From Butyrivibrio sp. YAB3001 (GTDB lineage: Bacteria > Bacillota > Clostridia > Lachnospirales > Lachnospiraceae): 64,000 bases of DNA. Positions 16,676 to 25,420 of the stretch are shown here, piece after piece; the first letter of the stretch is position 1, and the number at the start of each line of letters is the position of its first letter. The stretch covers positions 216,114 to 280,113 of the forward strand of contig NZ_FOKR01000004.1 of NCBI RefSeq assembly GCF_900112195.1, written 5' to 3'. The position numbers and the translations under genes were made by a program. The notes below the pieces were generated by a model that worked only from the letters and a program-made list of their open reading frames with translations, made no database searches and was not told where the DNA came from.

Positions 16676-17734
16676 TCACCCCGGAAGTCTGAACATATCT
16701 ATGGTTCCGTCTGCCAACTGCTTCCCGTCAGCAGTCCTGACAATGGCATGCACTATAGTGATTGTATTGCCGCGCTTTGTCACAGTTCCCTCGGCATAGA
16801 TTTCATCCCCATCCTTAATATTACTTAGATAATTCACATAAACGCTCTGAGTTACATAATTATGATTATCAGCTCTTGCTGTAATCCCGGCAACACAGTC
16901 CATCATGGTATACAGCATTCCACCATGAACCATTCCATATGGATTTCGTGAATTCTCAGTAAGTGTTGCCTTTAGTACACTGTGCTCCGGAGATACCTCG
17001 CAAATTTCTATACCATTATACTCCATGAAAGGATTTCTCATCCTGCTCAAAGGATAATCACTCTCTTTATTCTCAGCCATGCTGTCTCCCATTACTAAAT
17101 CAAATACTTCTTCCGGTCTCTGTACAATAAAAGAGGCTCCTGCTGCCTCAAGTTCAGCCCTGTCGCCATATCCCCAGATAACCCCTATCGAATCCATTTC
17201 GATTTCGTTCGCTGCGCCTATATCATAATGCCTGTCACCTACCATTATTGCATTATCTTTAGAGGTATCACATTGACTAAGCGCATATCTGATTACATTT
17301 GCCTTTGTCCGCCTGTCTGTATCATTTGAAGTTGCTATCACATCAAAATACTTATCTAATCCAAAATGCTCCAAGACAAGCCTTGTACCACGCTCGTTCT
17401 TTGACGTTGCAACCGCAAGCTTTTTTCCAGCCTTCTTAAGAGCAGTTAAAAGCTCCTCGATACCGGGATAAACATCGTTTTCAAACACTCCGCCCTGATC
17501 AAAATAGTATTCTCTATAAAACACTATTGCTTTCTTTGTATCCTCAGGTGAATAACCAAGTACCCTTCCAAAAGAATCTTCAAGCGCAGGCCCGATAAAT
17601 CTGCGAAGCTGTGCCCTGTCAGTTACAACATCGCCCATTTTTTGAATGGCATATTCAAAGCCCTTCATTATTCCCGGCCCGGAATCCGTCAAAGTTCCAT
17701 CAAGATCAAATAAAATAACACTGTAGTTTTTCAT
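16676..17734 (-). CDS. Fusion: HAD phosphatase plus hotdog thioesterase
   Basis: 352 residues. The first 210 form a phosphoglycolate-phosphatase-like HAD enzyme (LFDLDGTLTDSG, KLAVATSKN, MVGDRHYDIGAA). The last 130 form a PaaI-type hotdog thioesterase with NPYGMVHGGMLYTMMDC. The two parts are joined by a short linker around residues 213-225 in one continuous frame. Separately they are common enzymes; joined they suggest a linked hydrolysis of a phosphorylated or CoA-bound metabolite, which is speculative. An AGGA precedes the ATG. Confidence 0.88.
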   Translation of the reverse strand: MKNYSVILFDLDGTLTDSGPGIMKGFEYAIQKMGDVVTDRAQLRRFIGPALEDSFGRVLGYSPEDTKKAIVFYREYYFDQGGVFENDVYPGIEELLTALKKAGKKLAVATSKNERGTRLVLEHFGLDKYFDVIATSNDTDRRTKANVIRYALSQCDTSKDNAIMVGDRHYDIGAANEIEMDSIGVIWGYGDRAELEAAGASFIVQRPEEVFDLVMGDSMAENKESDYPLSRMRNPFMEYNGIEICEVSPEHSVLKATLTENSRNPYGMVHGGMLYTMMDCVAGITARADNHNYVTQSVYVNYLSNIKDGDEIYAEGTVTKRGNTITIVHAIVRTADGKQLADGTIDMFRLPG

Positions 17735-17761
17735 TCTTCCTGTCTTTCAATTTTATCACTA

Positions 17762-17935
17762 TTACTCGATAACCGAATACTGCATCAATTCATACTTAAG
17801 CTTTGTTCCTTCCGCTATACCTTCGGGCAAAAGGGCTCTCGCTACAAGTTTCAAGTCAGCTGAATCAATATCCGTTCTTCGTAAGTTTGCGTAGTCGCCG
17901 TCGATGCTCTCAACAACATAAAACCAAGTTTCCAT
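17762..17935 (-). CDS. DUF3006-like small protein, 57 residues
   Basis: An ORF missed by size filters, with a very strong GAGGAGG five bases before the ATG at 17935. The sequence has the DUF3006 pattern: FYVVESIDGDYANLRRTD, then VARALLPEGIAEGTKLKYE. These small beta-rich proteins have no established function. It lies 27 bases upstream of the HAD-thioesterase fusion on the same strand, so the two are probably co-transcribed. Confidence 0.75.
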   Translation of the reverse strand: METWFYVVESIDGDYANLRRTDIDSADLKLVARALLPEGIAEGTKLKYELMQYSVIE

Positions 17936-18188
17936 ATAGGCCTCCTCTAATTATGATTCCAACACTAAATGTTATATCAATGTTTTCTGCAATAAAAATG
18001 ATACAACCTTATCTATGAATTCAACAATAGGCTCTTTAAAGACATTACTCTGTAAGAGTTACATTCATTGTACTGATAAAAAGAGTTTCTAATTTTTTAT
18101 TTTTAATAGTCTTTTGAAAAATCATTTCCCCCACTTGTAAATAATCCCCATTTTATCTCGCCGCGCTATATATTGGACCAGCCTTTAC

Positions 18189-18677
18189 TTAATTCTCACC
18201 CATATAATCTCTTATGTTAAAAGTCTCATCTGTCTTTTGCTCATCATCGATTATGCCCGGAACAAGCTCTGTAACATATGTTTCACCGGTAGTGGGATTC
18301 ACATAGTAACGTATCTGTGCTGCCGTATATGAACGATACAGTACAACAATTTCGCCGTTTTCATTAGTCGAAACATCCCAATACTCTGTGTATCCTTCAG
18401 AATTCATCTCTCCATCAAAGTCAGGATTATTAGCTTTGCAATAGTTAATTACTGCATTATAAGCCTGCTCTTCTGTGATTACTTCATTTTTTTCTTCCGA
18501 AGTCTGATCCTGTTCTCCCGGCTGCTCAGCTTCCTCCTGTTTAATTTCCTCCTGCTGAGTACCATTTTCCATCGACTCAAATAAAGAAGCCGTCTCTTGA
18601 CTATCCTCTTTCCCACATGCAGCAAAAAGCATAGTCGCGCTTAACATTAGTAGCATAAAAATAGTTTTCTTTTTCAT
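18189..18677 (-). CDS. Lipoprotein with PepSY-like C-terminal domain
   Basis: The start at 18677 (MKKKTIF) follows GAGGAG directly. A lipobox FAAC gives the lipidated cysteine near residue 20. Residues 30-75 are a Glu/Gln-rich linker, followed by ITEEQAYNAVINYCKANNP and WDVSTNENGEIVVLYR, which resemble a PepSY-type fold. Function is unknown. It is the last gene of a four-gene unit that begins with a rubredoxin-like protein. Confidence 0.75.
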   Translation of the reverse strand: MKKKTIFMLLMLSATMLFAACGKEDSQETASLFESMENGTQQEEIKQEEAEQPGEQDQTSEEKNEVITEEQAYNAVINYCKANNPDFDGEMNSEGYTEYWDVSTNENGEIVVLYRSYTAAQIRYYVNPTTGETYVTELVPGIIDDEQKTDETFNIRDYMGEN

Positions 18678-18708
18678 AATCTCCTCTTTTACCCCCATTT
18701 AAAATAAC

Positions 18709-18945
18709 TTAAACCATCTTATATCCGCAATCGGCCTTCTGAGGTCCGTCAACACCTGATTCATAATGTGCCCTGAACTCCATATTGATCTCACGAATCT
18801 CCTTGATTCCATCAATATACGGTTGATACATCTCAATCAATCCTAAGCTGCATCCATCGCAGCTACCATTGATATTGCCGATTGATTCAGCAACAATTCG
18901 TTCTCTTTCTTCCTTTGTTGTGTCCTTTATCAGAATCGAGCTCAT
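18709..18945 (-). CDS. Conserved small protein with CDGC motif, 78 residues
   Basis: No named family recognised. The protein has a SCDGCSLGLIEMYQPYIDGI motif (one CxxC) and a further Cys near the C-terminus (ADCGYKMV), so a metal or redox role is possible. Its ATG overlaps the stop of the preceding gene (ATGA), so translation is coupled. Sits between the 99-residue gene and the lipoprotein. Confidence 0.72.
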   Translation of the reverse strand: MSSILIKDTTKEERERIVAESIGNINGSCDGCSLGLIEMYQPYIDGIKEIREINMEFRAHYESGVDGPQKADCGYKMV

Positions 18946-19241
18946 TCTTCATCACCCCCAACTCCGTAATATAAAATCTCATTATATCTGGCGTTTGCTT
19001 CCTCTGCTGCCTTCTTATCTTTCCACCTGTCTACGTCACTGCAGATTGCCAGCATTTCATCCACAATAAGTTCAGCGCTTCGCGGCTTGACATTGTAAAG
19101 ATATGCAAGCATCCGTTCCATAGCTTTCGGGCTTCCCAGCTGCCTTGCAATCTGGTCTCCCAATGCACCCGGAAATCCCAGCTCTTCTACTGCACGGACC
19201 ACCTCGTCATGCTTTCTGGTCCATTCAATACGATTGTCCAT
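18942..19241 (-). CDS. Conserved small helical protein, 99 residues
   Basis: Not recognised. It is mostly helical and charged (RKHDEVVRAVEELGFPGALGDQIARQLG), with a segment MLAYLYNVKPRSAELIVDEMLAI. No signal or membrane segment. It directly follows the rubredoxin-like gene (stop and start adjoin) and overlaps the CDGC gene by four bases, so all three are expressed together. Codon pattern and coupling make it a confident gene of unknown role. Confidence 0.75.
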   Translation of the reverse strand: MDNRIEWTRKHDEVVRAVEELGFPGALGDQIARQLGSPKAMERMLAYLYNVKPRSAELIVDEMLAICSDVDRWKDKKAAEEANARYNEILYYGVGGDEE

Positions 19242-19406
19242 TTATCCCTCCGTTTGTGACACTTTTTTATCCTCCGTCTCTTCGACCAGGACAAATCTGT
19301 CATCGGGCTGTTTGCATCTCGGACACTGATCAATGTCTCTAATACTTTTGCCCTCTTTCTCTTCATCAAAAATATACCCACAAGCCATACATCTGTAAAC
19401 TGCCAT
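19242..19406 (-). CDS. Rubredoxin-like zinc-ribbon protein, 54 residues
   Basis: The start at 19406 has an ideal AAGGAGG seven bases upstream. The protein is a minimal rubredoxin-type metal site: YRCMACGYIFDEEKEG then CPRCKQPDDRFV, i.e. two CxxC pairs about 25 residues apart. Such domains bind iron or zinc and occur alone or on rubrerythrin. It leads an operon with two small conserved proteins and a lipoprotein. Confidence 0.85.
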   Translation of the reverse strand: MAVYRCMACGYIFDEEKEGKSIRDIDQCPRCKQPDDRFVLVEETEDKKVSQTEG

Positions 19407-19435
19407 AAAGCACCTCCTTATCGTAGGTTTTCTTT

Positions 19436-19621
19436 TTATAAACATTGTTCTTCTTTACAATTTCTTTTATCCACGATAGTACTATTACATTTTACTATAT
19501 TCATAGGCCTGCTGCCTATGTGACTAAGATAATTGGCTGTTCCCAAGAATGAATACGGAGCTGTTCCAACACTATCTTTCTTAAATTCTCTTTTCCAATG
19601 AAGATAACACATCAATATCAA
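19436..19621 (-). pseudogene. Remnant of a DUF3427-type helicase C-terminus
   Basis: The frame contains APYSFLGTANYLSHIGSRP, which closely matches the end of the DUF3427 domain found at the C-terminus of large superfamily II helicases. The lines before and after do not continue the family, and there is no good ribosome-binding site. It is most simply a leftover of a deleted defence-type helicase gene. Confidence 0.5.
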
Positions 19622-19683
19622 TTATATCCAACTTAGGTAAAATTCTCAGCAAAAAAGGATCATCTGCTGCTCCCCTTAAATAC

Positions 19684-19724
19684 AAAAGGGTCTGTCGCAC
19701 TAATTTAGTGTGACAGACCCTTTT
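19684..19724. terminator. Long hairpin at the 3' end of the sucrose operon
   Basis: A 20-base inverted repeat with one mismatch (19684-19703 with 19705-19724), A-rich on one side and T-rich on the other, so it can terminate in both directions. It lies 20 bases after the fructokinase stop. Its left arm is nearly identical to the hairpin at 28594 on the other side of the locus. Confidence 0.75.
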
Positions 19725-19743
19725 CGCATATTCTTTGTTCTTA

Positions 19744-20712
19744 TCATTTCTTGTTTGTTAGAAAAGCTGTTATTTCTTCTTTGGTTGGCATTACAGAAAG
19801 TGCACCTTTTCTGGTGGTTATAATGGATGCCGCAGCGTTTGCAAACGACAGGCATTCAAATAATCCGTCTTTTGTCAGATTATCAATTCCGTTTCTATGA
19901 ATGTAATCTATGGCACAGGCACAGAAGGTATCGCCTGCTCCTGTAGTCTCTATAGTAGCAGGATTTCTGTACCCGTCTTTTTTGATCACCATATCTTTGT
20001 AAAGAGCTATACTTCCTTCAGGTCCTAATGTGGCAAACACGATTGGAATACCAAAGTCTCTCTTTATTTTCCTTGCTCCTGCCTCTATATCCTTAAAGCC
20101 TGTAAAAAGCTCAATCTCATTATCTGAAATTTTCAGGATATCACAGTTTTCAAAGCCATATTTCATAGCATCTGTGGCATCGTCTACGTTCTTCCATAAA
20201 GGTTCTCTGTAATTTGGATCAAAAGATATGACTGCTCCGCTCTCTTTAGCTATTGTAACAGCTCTGACAGTTGCCTCTTTTGCAGGTTCGTCTGTCATTG
20301 ACAGTGTTCCAAGATGAAATACATCTGCATTCCTGATAAGATCAGCATTCTTCTCAACATCCTCTGCTGTCAGCATCATGTCTGCTCCGGGCTTTCTGTA
20401 AAAAGAAAAATCTCTGTCTCCATTTGGAAGCTTATTTACAAATGCAAGGGTAGTATTTATCTCCTCGTCAAAGACAAGTCCGGTAGAGTCTATACCCTGC
20501 TTTTCAATTCTCTCTTTTAACATTCTTCCGAAAAAGTCGTTTCCAACCTTGCCGATAAAAGCTGTGCTGTTGCCTAAATTCTGAAGCATAGACAGCACAT
20601 TACAGGGTGCTCCGCCTGGATTAGCCTCAAATAAAGGATTTCCCTGGTTGCTGTCTCCGCTTCCTGTAAAATCAATAAGCAACTCCCCCAGCGCAACTAC
20701 ATCTTTTTTCAT
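19744..20712 (-). CDS. scrK: Fructokinase (PfkB family)
   Basis: 322 residues with the ribokinase-fold signatures: GGAPCNVLSMLQNLG near residue 35 and the C-terminal ATTETTGAGDTFCACAID-like motif (ETTGAGDTFCAC) carrying the catalytic Asp. FSFYRKPGAD is typical of fructokinases. It phosphorylates fructose released from sucrose. It is the last gene of the sucrose operon, three bases after the GH32 gene, with AGAGGA before the ATG. Confidence 0.94.
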   Translation of the reverse strand: MKKDVVALGELLIDFTGSGDSNQGNPLFEANPGGAPCNVLSMLQNLGNSTAFIGKVGNDFFGRMLKERIEKQGIDSTGLVFDEEINTTLAFVNKLPNGDRDFSFYRKPGADMMLTAEDVEKNADLIRNADVFHLGTLSMTDEPAKEATVRAVTIAKESGAVISFDPNYREPLWKNVDDATDAMKYGFENCDILKISDNEIELFTGFKDIEAGARKIKRDFGIPIVFATLGPEGSIALYKDMVIKKDGYRNPATIETTGAGDTFCACAIDYIHRNGIDNLTKDGLFECLSFANAAASIITTRKGALSVMPTKEEITAFLTNKK

Positions 20713-20715
20713 AAG

Positions 20716-22197
20716 TTATTTCCTCTCAAGCTCATACATAGTAACATCCATAAGAAGTTCTCCAACTGCCTTAAAACTGATACCTTCAGCTCTGACATCT
20801 GTAAGGATTACCATAGACATTACCTGCTGTCCATTATTGATGAAGAGCTCCATGCTGTATCTGTCAAGAACAAGTCTAAGTGAAATCTCACCCTTATTTC
20901 CTGCAACCTTACATCTTCTCTGATGAACAATGGCTCTTCTGCTTCCTGAATGCTTTCTGTCTATCTTAACAATATTATCAACAGGGTCATATTCAATCGT
21001 TGAATAAGCCTTGCCATTATCAGCAAAACGAATTTCAAATTTTTTATATGAAAGTTCTGCCTGTGTAGATCTGACTCTTACTGTCATATCTACGCATCTG
21101 CCCTCAATACTTGAAAGTGAAGCACTATCAGAAATAAGTACATTCTGTCTGCTGATTCTTTTGCCGTAATAATTCTCTATCTCTCTGGCAGGCCACTGAA
21201 TAAGTCTGTTATCCTTAATAGTTATTTCCCTTGGAATACTCATCTGGCCAAACCATGGGAAGTCATCGCGCCTGATTCCACATGTATCCCAGTTCTGCAT
21301 CCAGCCGATCATGACTCTTCGTCCATCAGGAGTCTTGATTGTCTGTGGCGCATAAAAATCAATACCATAGTCAACAGCCTGACAGTTTTCTTCGCAGAAC
21401 TCTCCATTTTCATCGATATTTCCAATCACACACAAGGTGCCGTTTCCGTTGTGGAACTCAAGCTCTTCAGGGAGCATATCCTGAGGGCTTGTGAGAAGGA
21501 CCTGCTTGCCATCGTGATTAAAGTAATCAGGACACTCCCACATTACACCGAATCTGTGGTTGTTCTTGATAACAGTCTTATCATAGGACCAGTTGATACC
21601 GTCATCACTTACAAACTGTAATATCTGTCCATCGATATCCTCAGTTTTATTGCCAACTACTATGTAATATTTGCCATTTTCACGCCATACCTTAGGGTCT
21701 CTGAAGTCATATTTGCCAGCGCCCTCAGGAAGCATAGTGCTGTCAATTACAGGATTATTGGCATACTTCTCATAATCCTTGCCGTCACCAAAAGCAACAC
21801 ACTGGGTCTGAACCTCTCTGATGTTGCCATCTTCATCTTCCATTTTCTGAACTCCTGTGTACACCAGAAGTTGTCTGCCATCTTCCATTTCAATGGCACT
21901 ACCTGAAAAGCAACCGTTCTTGTCATATTCCATATCAGGAGCTATAGCAGCAGGATAATATTCCCATGTGATCAGATCCTTACTAACCGCATGTCCCCAG
22001 TGCATAGGTCCCCATACTGTCTCATATGGATAATACTGGTAAAAGAGATGGTATTCACCCTTATAAAGGCTAAAACCGTTAGGATCATTCATCCATCCAC
22101 ATCTTGGTGTCAGATGAAAAAGCGGCCTCATTTCAGGGGCAATCATCTTTTCCTTTTTCTCTTCATATTCACGTGCTCTGTTTAACTTATCACTCAT
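20716..22197 (-). CDS. scrB: Cytosolic sucrose / sucrose-6-phosphate hydrolase (GH32)
   Basis: 493 residues from ATG 22197 (GAGG six bases upstream; the longer frame begins with an unlikely GTG). All three catalytic blocks are present: WMNDPNG with nucleophile Asp38, FRDPKVW (transition-state stabiliser) and WECPDYF (acid/base Glu). The C-terminal beta-sandwich ends with ELFINNGQQ and VRAEGI. No signal peptide, so it acts inside the cell. Because the importer is an ABC system rather than a PTS, free sucrose or fructo-oligosaccharide is the likely substrate. Confidence 0.95.
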   Translation of the reverse strand: MSDKLNRAREYEEKKEKMIAPEMRPLFHLTPRCGWMNDPNGFSLYKGEYHLFYQYYPYETVWGPMHWGHAVSKDLITWEYYPAAIAPDMEYDKNGCFSGSAIEMEDGRQLLVYTGVQKMEDEDGNIREVQTQCVAFGDGKDYEKYANNPVIDSTMLPEGAGKYDFRDPKVWRENGKYYIVVGNKTEDIDGQILQFVSDDGINWSYDKTVIKNNHRFGVMWECPDYFNHDGKQVLLTSPQDMLPEELEFHNGNGTLCVIGNIDENGEFCEENCQAVDYGIDFYAPQTIKTPDGRRVMIGWMQNWDTCGIRRDDFPWFGQMSIPREITIKDNRLIQWPAREIENYYGKRISRQNVLISDSASLSSIEGRCVDMTVRVRSTQAELSYKKFEIRFADNGKAYSTIEYDPVDNIVKIDRKHSGSRRAIVHQRRCKVAGNKGEISLRLVLDRYSMELFINNGQQVMSMVILTDVRAEGISFKAVGELLMDVTMYELERK

Positions 22198-22205
22198 TTC
22201 TATCC

Positions 22206-23564
22206 TCACTTACCGTAAATCATTACATTTTCTGCCAAAGCATCTATAAGCTCAATTTCCCAATCCGCTCCCACAGCTGCATATATTCTGTTTGACAGAG
22301 CTTTTATTCCATCTGCATAAATAACTACAATATCTTTTTCAACCACAACATCTATATGATATTTGGTTCCGCTTTCCAGCCTGATCGGCTGATTGTTAGG
22401 AAAAGCATTAAAAGATATATTATCATCCTGATTGTCGATGCTAAGCTTGTATTCTTCTCCGCTCTCAGGATTACTAAACACCAGGTCCATTCTGCCGGCT
22501 TCTTCCATATCAAGGTCAAAAGAGAGGTGACAAGTTTCCGGCACCTTCCCTAGATCCAGCGCATTATTTACAGAAGTGGCATTTAACAGTTCTTTTTTGA
22601 AATATTCATTATATTGATCAGGCATGCATACCCCAAGTCTGCCGTCTGATAATTGTCTAAGTTCATATACCAGGACACTTCCTGCCCATGTATACTTCAG
22701 GCTGTCTTTTTCTCTTTTTTTGCGGTCCAGAAAGCCTATAAGATACCTTTTACCCTTGTATTCACAAGTTTTGGCTGCATAGAAGCCATCCCCATCGAAA
22801 GTATCAATCTCCTCTTTTTCCCATGGTCCAAAGAAATTATCCGAAACTCTGTAATAGACCACGTTGTTCCAACTAAATACCAGATAATACTTATTTCCCA
22901 TTTGGAAAACATCCGGGCATTCCATAAAATACAGATCCCGACTGGTATAGAAATCTCCCTTAAAAGTCCAGTTCTCTAAATCCTGTGACTCGTAATATAC
23001 TATAGCGCTCTCGTTTTCTTTTCTTGCTCCCACAAGCATCAGATAGCCATCATCGGTTCTGTAAACCTGCGGATCACGAAAATCGTTTGTACTATACCCT
23101 TTTGGTGCATGAATAATATTGTCATAGTCTTTGGTAAAGCTTTTGTTATCTTTACTTGTAGCATGTAACACACATTCTTTATCTAGTCCATAAGTGTCGT
23201 AGTAATCATTATGACCTGTGTAGAAACAGTGATAGTTTCCCTGTTCATCCCTGATAAAAGAACCGGTTCCTACTGCAAGATCCTGTATTTCTGAATCCTC
23301 TGCAAAAGGAAGAACTTCTCCTTTATCCTCAAAGCTTAAAAAATCCTTGGTATAAAAACGGTGAATGGGATGATAGCCCACACCGTTATGATCTGTTTCA
23401 TATAGATAATTCAGATATACTCCATTTTCTTCTGAAAGAGCCATTACATCTCCAACATAGCTGTCCTCAGCCCTTGGAAAAAGAGTATCTGCATTTTGGC
23501 TATCAGCACATCCTGTGAGCATACATGCAAGAAGTGCTGCAATTATGGCAACTTTTCTTTTCAT
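22206..23564 (-). CDS. GH32-like surface lipoprotein (variant nucleophile motif)
   Basis: 452 residues with a lipobox LTGC (about Cys19). The five-bladed propeller motifs FRDPQVY and MECPDVF match GH32 and relatives, but the usual WMNDPNG is replaced by a YVGDVMAL block, with an aspartate in the nucleophile position. This is seen in divergent GH32/GH43-like families. A C-terminal beta-sandwich follows. It probably trims or binds fructan or sucrose at the cell surface. A terminator-like hairpin precedes it and no Shine-Dalgarno is seen in the normal window, so expression may be lower than the neighbours. Confidence 0.85.
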   Translation of the reverse strand: MKRKVAIIAALLACMLTGCADSQNADTLFPRAEDSYVGDVMALSEENGVYLNYLYETDHNGVGYHPIHRFYTKDFLSFEDKGEVLPFAEDSEIQDLAVGTGSFIRDEQGNYHCFYTGHNDYYDTYGLDKECVLHATSKDNKSFTKDYDNIIHAPKGYSTNDFRDPQVYRTDDGYLMLVGARKENESAIVYYESQDLENWTFKGDFYTSRDLYFMECPDVFQMGNKYYLVFSWNNVVYYRVSDNFFGPWEKEEIDTFDGDGFYAAKTCEYKGKRYLIGFLDRKKREKDSLKYTWAGSVLVYELRQLSDGRLGVCMPDQYNEYFKKELLNATSVNNALDLGKVPETCHLSFDLDMEEAGRMDLVFSNPESGEEYKLSIDNQDDNISFNAFPNNQPIRLESGTKYHIDVVVEKDIVVIYADGIKALSNRIYAAVGADWEIELIDALAENVMIYGK

Positions 23565-23569
23565 TTTTT

Positions 23570-23596
23570 AAAAAAGGGAGGAGAAAATCTCCTCCC
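23570..23596 (-). terminator. Intercistronic terminator/attenuator before the GH32 lipoprotein
   Basis: On the minus strand an eight-base G+A-rich/C+T-rich perfect stem (23576-23583 with 23589-23596) is followed by six T. It lies between the binding-protein gene and the GH32 lipoprotein and should let only part of the transcripts through. Confidence 0.75.
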
Positions 23597-23616
23597 TGCC
23601 TTTCCGGTTATATGAA

Positions 23617-25269
23617 TTACTTATAGAACTCATCAAGATATTTCTGGTAGATAGAGAGATACTCATCAAGACCATATGCATTAACCTGCTTGAGGTACTC
23701 ATCCCACTCAGCATCTGTAAGACCGTTCATAACGAAGTTACTTCTGCTGGAGTTGATATAGCTGATAAGATCTGTCTGGATAGTTGTAAGAGCCTCTGTA
23801 TCATCAGCTGTCATAAATACGTTAGGATATACATACTTGCAGTTCATATCGTCTGTGTAGTACTCCTTGATCCAGTCAAGACGGTACTGAGCGTCATCAG
23901 GGCATGTAACATATACGCCGTAGTACTCATCAAGGATTGCAAGAGGACCACCAACACACTCAGCCTCACGAACTTCTACAGGAGAAGCATCGCCAAGAGG
24001 TGCATGCTTGAGCATCTTGTCGCCGTTTGCATTTGTTGAAAGCTCGAAGATATCAAACTCATCATCCTCGCCATATGTTCCCCAGTTGTTCTGTGGTGAC
24101 TGGAATGGATCATACATCTTATCAAGCCAAGCACATACGAATGCAGGGTTCTCACACTTAGAAGTTACAACGCATCTGCCACGATCAAAACCTGATGTGA
24201 AAGAGCTGTTCATAGGAGTTACATTCTTAACATCAGCCTTAAGAGCTGCAAGTGGAACGAAATCTTCAAGGTTATCAATGTTAGCAACGTCCCATGTAAA
24301 GCAAACACCATATCTATGTGACTTACCCTTAGCTACATAAGTTGACCAGTCCTGTGTGAAGCACTCAGGATCGATAAGTCCCTCTTCATAGAGCTGATGA
24401 AGCCACTGCATACCTGACTTGAAACCTTCCTGTGTTGCTGTGCAGATAACCTTCTTGTCATCTGTAACTGCAATGTGCTGTCCGATATCATTGTCACCGT
24501 AACCTTCGCCAAAGCCGTTAATAAGAAGGCTTGGATCCTGATCGTTCATGATGCATGACATAGGAATGATGTCACCCTCAATACCAAACTCAGCCTGAAG
24601 CTCTGAAGCATGCTCCTTGAATGCCTTAAGTACTTCTTCGAATTCATCAACTGTTGTAGGTGTCTGAAGTCCGAGGAAATCAAGCCATTTCTTGTTGATG
24701 TAAGTGAAGTTATTACCTACTGTCTGGATAGCGGTCTTGTTAGAACCAAGCTGCTCAATCCATGGAAGTGCCCAGATGTGTCCCTCGGAGTCCTCACACA
24801 TTGTGCGGTACTCAGGATACTTATCAAATACTGCCTTAAGGTTAGGCATGTTGTTGTCAATGTACTCTTCTACAGGAAGGATAACTCCCTGATCAGCATA
24901 TCTGATGAGGTCTGAGTTACTAAAGCTTGCATTAAATACAAAATCTGTAAGTGTGTTCTTGTTAGCCATGTTGAGCTTGATCTTGTCGCCCCACTGATCA
25001 TTTGATATAGCTGTCCAGTCAACATGTACGTTTGTCTCTTCCTCAAGTCTCTTGAAGATTGTTCTGTTGTTAGGTTCTGACTCAGTTCCTGACGGATAGC
25101 TGATCGTACCTGTGATAGTAACCTTGTTTTCCATCGGAAAGCTGATATCATCCGCTGAAACTGATGCTGCCCCACTGTCTGAAGCACCTTTTCCGCAACC
25201 TGTCAGAACACTGGCTGACATTGCAAGAACAAGTGCTGCTGAAAATAACTTTGTTGTCTTCTTTTTCAT
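23617..25269 (-). CDS. Sugar ABC transporter substrate-binding lipoprotein
   Basis: 550 residues, signal peptide with lipobox LTGC (about Cys25). The body is a large two-lobed type-1 binding protein of the LplA-like group used with Lpl-type permeases (TISYPSGTESEPNNRTIFKR region at the start; IYQKYLDEFYK at the end). Context with fructokinase and GH32 enzymes points to sucrose or fructo-oligosaccharides. It has AAGGAGAGG before the ATG. It is the third gene of the operon, after the two permeases. Confidence 0.92.
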   Translation of the reverse strand: MKKKTTKLFSAALVLAMSASVLTGCGKGASDSGAASVSADDISFPMENKVTITGTISYPSGTESEPNNRTIFKRLEEETNVHVDWTAISNDQWGDKIKLNMANKNTLTDFVFNASFSNSDLIRYADQGVILPVEEYIDNNMPNLKAVFDKYPEYRTMCEDSEGHIWALPWIEQLGSNKTAIQTVGNNFTYINKKWLDFLGLQTPTTVDEFEEVLKAFKEHASELQAEFGIEGDIIPMSCIMNDQDPSLLINGFGEGYGDNDIGQHIAVTDDKKVICTATQEGFKSGMQWLHQLYEEGLIDPECFTQDWSTYVAKGKSHRYGVCFTWDVANIDNLEDFVPLAALKADVKNVTPMNSSFTSGFDRGRCVVTSKCENPAFVCAWLDKMYDPFQSPQNNWGTYGEDDEFDIFELSTNANGDKMLKHAPLGDASPVEVREAECVGGPLAILDEYYGVYVTCPDDAQYRLDWIKEYYTDDMNCKYVYPNVFMTADDTEALTTIQTDLISYINSSRSNFVMNGLTDAEWDEYLKQVNAYGLDEYLSIYQKYLDEFYK

Positions 25270-25353
25270 TTTCCCTCTCCTTATAAAAATTCTTTATTAT
25301 CTCCTGTTGCCAGGGGAAGTTCTGATTGTTTTAAACTGCTTTAAACAAGGAAC

Positions 25354-25381
25354 CTTCCACTCTCGCTGCGCTCGATGGAAG
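25354..25381 (-). other. Stem-loop between permease and binding-protein genes
   Basis: Arms CTTCCA/TGGAAG (25354-25359 with 25376-25381) enclose a GC-rich segment with partial self-complementarity. It lies in the 151-base gap between the second permease and the binding-protein gene and may stabilise or separate the two parts of the polycistronic message. Confidence 0.4.
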
Positions 25382-25420
25382 ACGTTCAGAGTAAGCTCGA
25401 TAATACCTCGCTAACTCTTC

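Noticed and set aside
24870..25187. Minus-strand 105-residue frame inside the binding-protein gene
   Set aside because: A shifted-frame shadow of a clearly conserved gene on the same strand.
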